NCBI GenBank assembly: GCA_945860325.1
Contig: CAMARL010000085.1
Coordinates: 1 to 7,617, forward strand
Direction of reading: 5' to 3'
From: Spirosoma fluviale
GTDB taxonomy: Bacteria; Bacteroidota; Bacteroidia; Cytophagales; Spirosomataceae
Length of the DNA stretch: 7,617 nucleotides
Made by a program: the position numbers and the translations under genes. The first letter of the stretch is position 1, and the number at the start of each line of letters is the position of its first letter. The notes below the pieces were generated by a model, which saw only the letters and a list, made by a program, of their open reading frames with translations, did not search any database and had not been told where the DNA came from. Shown in pieces: positions 6,388 through 7,617 of the stretch.

Positions 6388-7617
6388 TGAAATTGTCATT
6401 TTTGCTCTATTTTATTTTGTTTGATTTTTTGGCTTTATGCCAATGCCCCACAATAAATCTGCACCCTAAAAGTCAGACGGATTGTGATGGCAACAGTATC
6501 CGAATGATCTGCCAAGCCACGGCAGGATCCAGCTTTCAATGGGAAAGAAAAAGACCACAAGACGGGGTTTATTCCCCCATTTCAGGAGCGAATTTAAATG
6601 CGTATCAAATATTCCCAAGCGGCGATGCCAATAGCCCCACGGGCACTTTATATCGAGTTAAAGTCGCATTAAATTCGTGCACTATTTATTCTCAAGCCGC
6701 TGAAATCACCCTAACAAAAATTTCCAGTATTTTAAACCCAAGTATTTGTGAAAGGGGAACAGGAGTTTTAGAAGTTCAAATGCCAGAAGTTAGTGCGTCA
6801 AAGGCTATTTCGTATCAATGGACGCGCGCTAAAGATGGGGGCAATTTCACGGATATTTCTGACGACGCAAATTTTAAGGGAAGTCAATCTAAAAACTTAA
6901 CCATTACCAATGCTCCCGCCTCACTTCAAGGGCAACGATTTAAAATTAGAATTCAATATTCCATCACCTTAAACAATGATAATGAGGGTTCTCTGAACAA
7001 TGAAAATCAGGTAATTTCATGCCCTCGAACATCCAATGAGGTAACCTTAACCATAAAATCAAGTCCCCAACTTGTTCATACATCTTCTTTGTATACGGGT
7101 TGTTTAGGAGCGCCTATTTCAATTAATTCAACTGGATGTTCTCCCTATGTGACTCAATGGTACGATGAAAATGAAAATAAACTGGGAACAGGTGCCAAAA
7201 TTTTTGTTACTCAAACTGATCTTAATCCCAAAATATATAAAGCTACTTGCCTAAAACTAGGTTGTGAAAGTTTGCCTTCATTAGGTACATCCGCCCAGGC
7301 ATTCAATGTTCCAGCCGCGCCTAGCAATGCCGGTACGCCAACGGCCACCTTGTTGGAAAGTAGCATCATTTTCAAAGCAACTGGAGGCACAAATAATATC
7401 TGGTATTTAAACGAAAATGATATAAAAGCAATCAGCACAGCAACTACCCTGAGCGTAGCCGTACCTACAAATTCTGGCACCTCAGCGATTGAATTAGTTC
7501 GTTGGGTTTCCCAGAAAGTCAACAATTGTGAAAGTCCCAAAACTGCCATCAGGGTTAGTATACCAGCCATTGTTAAACCTATTATACCTACAGCTCCTCC
7601 TGCACCTGTGTCGGGTA
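6387..7617 (+). CDS. Secreted multi-Ig-like-domain surface protein (partial, runs off the right edge)
   Basis: The frame from the ATG at 6387 stays open for 410 codons to the window end without a stop. The first 18-20 residues are a signal peptide (MKLSFLLYFILFDFLALC, probable cut before Q19), with an unusual Asp at 13 in the hydrophobic core. The rest looks like four beta-rich Ig-like modules at about 21-113, 114-226, 228-310 and 311-393. Each has a core Trp (FQWER at W52, YQWTR at W145, TQWYD at W258, NIWYL at W339), and the first two close with an ITL/LTI strand. Cysteines are frequent, e.g. C33, C42, C98, C121, C212, C239, C251, C288, C293 and C381, suggesting disulfides. A Pro-rich linker begins near 394. 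Such proteins in Bacteroidota are usually adhesins or cell-surface proteins exported by T9SS, but any C-terminal sorting domain lies outside the window. Confidence 0.85.
   Translation, partial: MKLSFLLYFILFDFLALCQCPTINLHPKSQTDCDGNSIRMICQATAGSSFQWERKRPQDGVYSPISGANLNAYQIFPSGDANSPTGTLYRVKVALNSCTIYSQAAEITLTKISSILNPSICERGTGVLEVQMPEVSASKAISYQWTRAKDGGNFTDISDDANFKGSQSKNLTITNAPASLQGQRFKIRIQYSITLNNDNEGSLNNENQVISCPRTSNEVTLTIKSSPQLVHTSSLYTGCLGAPISINSTGCSPYVTQWYDENENKLGTGAKIFVTQTDLNPKIYKATCLKLGCESLPSLGTSAQAFNVPAAPSNAGTPTATLLESSIIFKATGGTNNIWYLNENDIKAISTATTLSVAVPTNSGTSAIELVRWVSQKVNNCESPKTAIRVSIPAIVKPIIPTAPPAPVSG

Noticed and set aside
6387..6446. Lipoprotein signal at the start of the Ig-like protein
   Set aside because: Cysteines at 18 and 20 are preceded by Leu and Gln rather than Gly, Ala or Ser, so neither fits a lipobox well; a normal signal peptide cut is more likely.
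7211..7570. 119-codon open frame on the minus strand
   Set aside because: It lies wholly inside the Ig-like coding sequence on the plus strand, which has better domain, signal-peptide and composition support; no family is recognisable in the minus-strand product.

Overview
The window reads as chromosomal DNA of a Bacteroidota bacterium, most likely an aquatic Cytophagales-type organism. This is inferred from four things: AT-rich genes, no clear Shine-Dalgarno sites before most genes, matches to the Bacteroidota promoter -7 box TAnnTTTG in front of three genes, and a secreted protein built of Ig-like modules of the kind common in gliding and type IX secretion (T9SS) bacteria. No species-level claim is made.

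Layout. (1) Positions 1-1043, minus strand: moaA (molybdenum cofactor step 1), followed 3 bp later by the first 14 codons of another gene that runs off the left edge. (2) 1110-1355, plus strand: moaD, divergent from moaA; the two share a 66-bp region with overlapping candidate promoters. (3) 1415-4941, plus strand: nuoL and nuoM, overlapping by 4 bp, encoding two proton-pumping membrane subunits of respiratory complex I. nuoL starts at GTG behind its own promoter-like box. The usual third partner, nuoN, is not next to them. (4) 4953-6235, plus strand: a small TM2-domain membrane protein and a hydroxypyruvate isomerase-like TIM-barrel protein with a twin-arginine motif. Gaps of 11 and 26 bp suggest they are cotranscribed with nuoLM, and a strong intrinsic terminator closes the group at 6251-6290. 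(5) 6387-7617, plus strand: the first 410 codons of a secreted multi-Ig-like protein, open to the right edge and with no stop codon in the window. A 10-bp hairpin ends on the first base of its start codon.

Functionally, the left part makes the sulfur carrier and the radical-SAM enzyme of molybdopterin synthesis. The middle adds two antiporter-like pumps to complex I. The right part starts an unrelated cell-surface module. I found no tRNA, rRNA, CRISPR array, insertion sequence or phage gene, and no convincing wholly new system. The most unusual points are the hairpin on the surface-protein start codon, the nuoLM pair lacking nuoN, and the roughly 48-residue insertion in NuoM.
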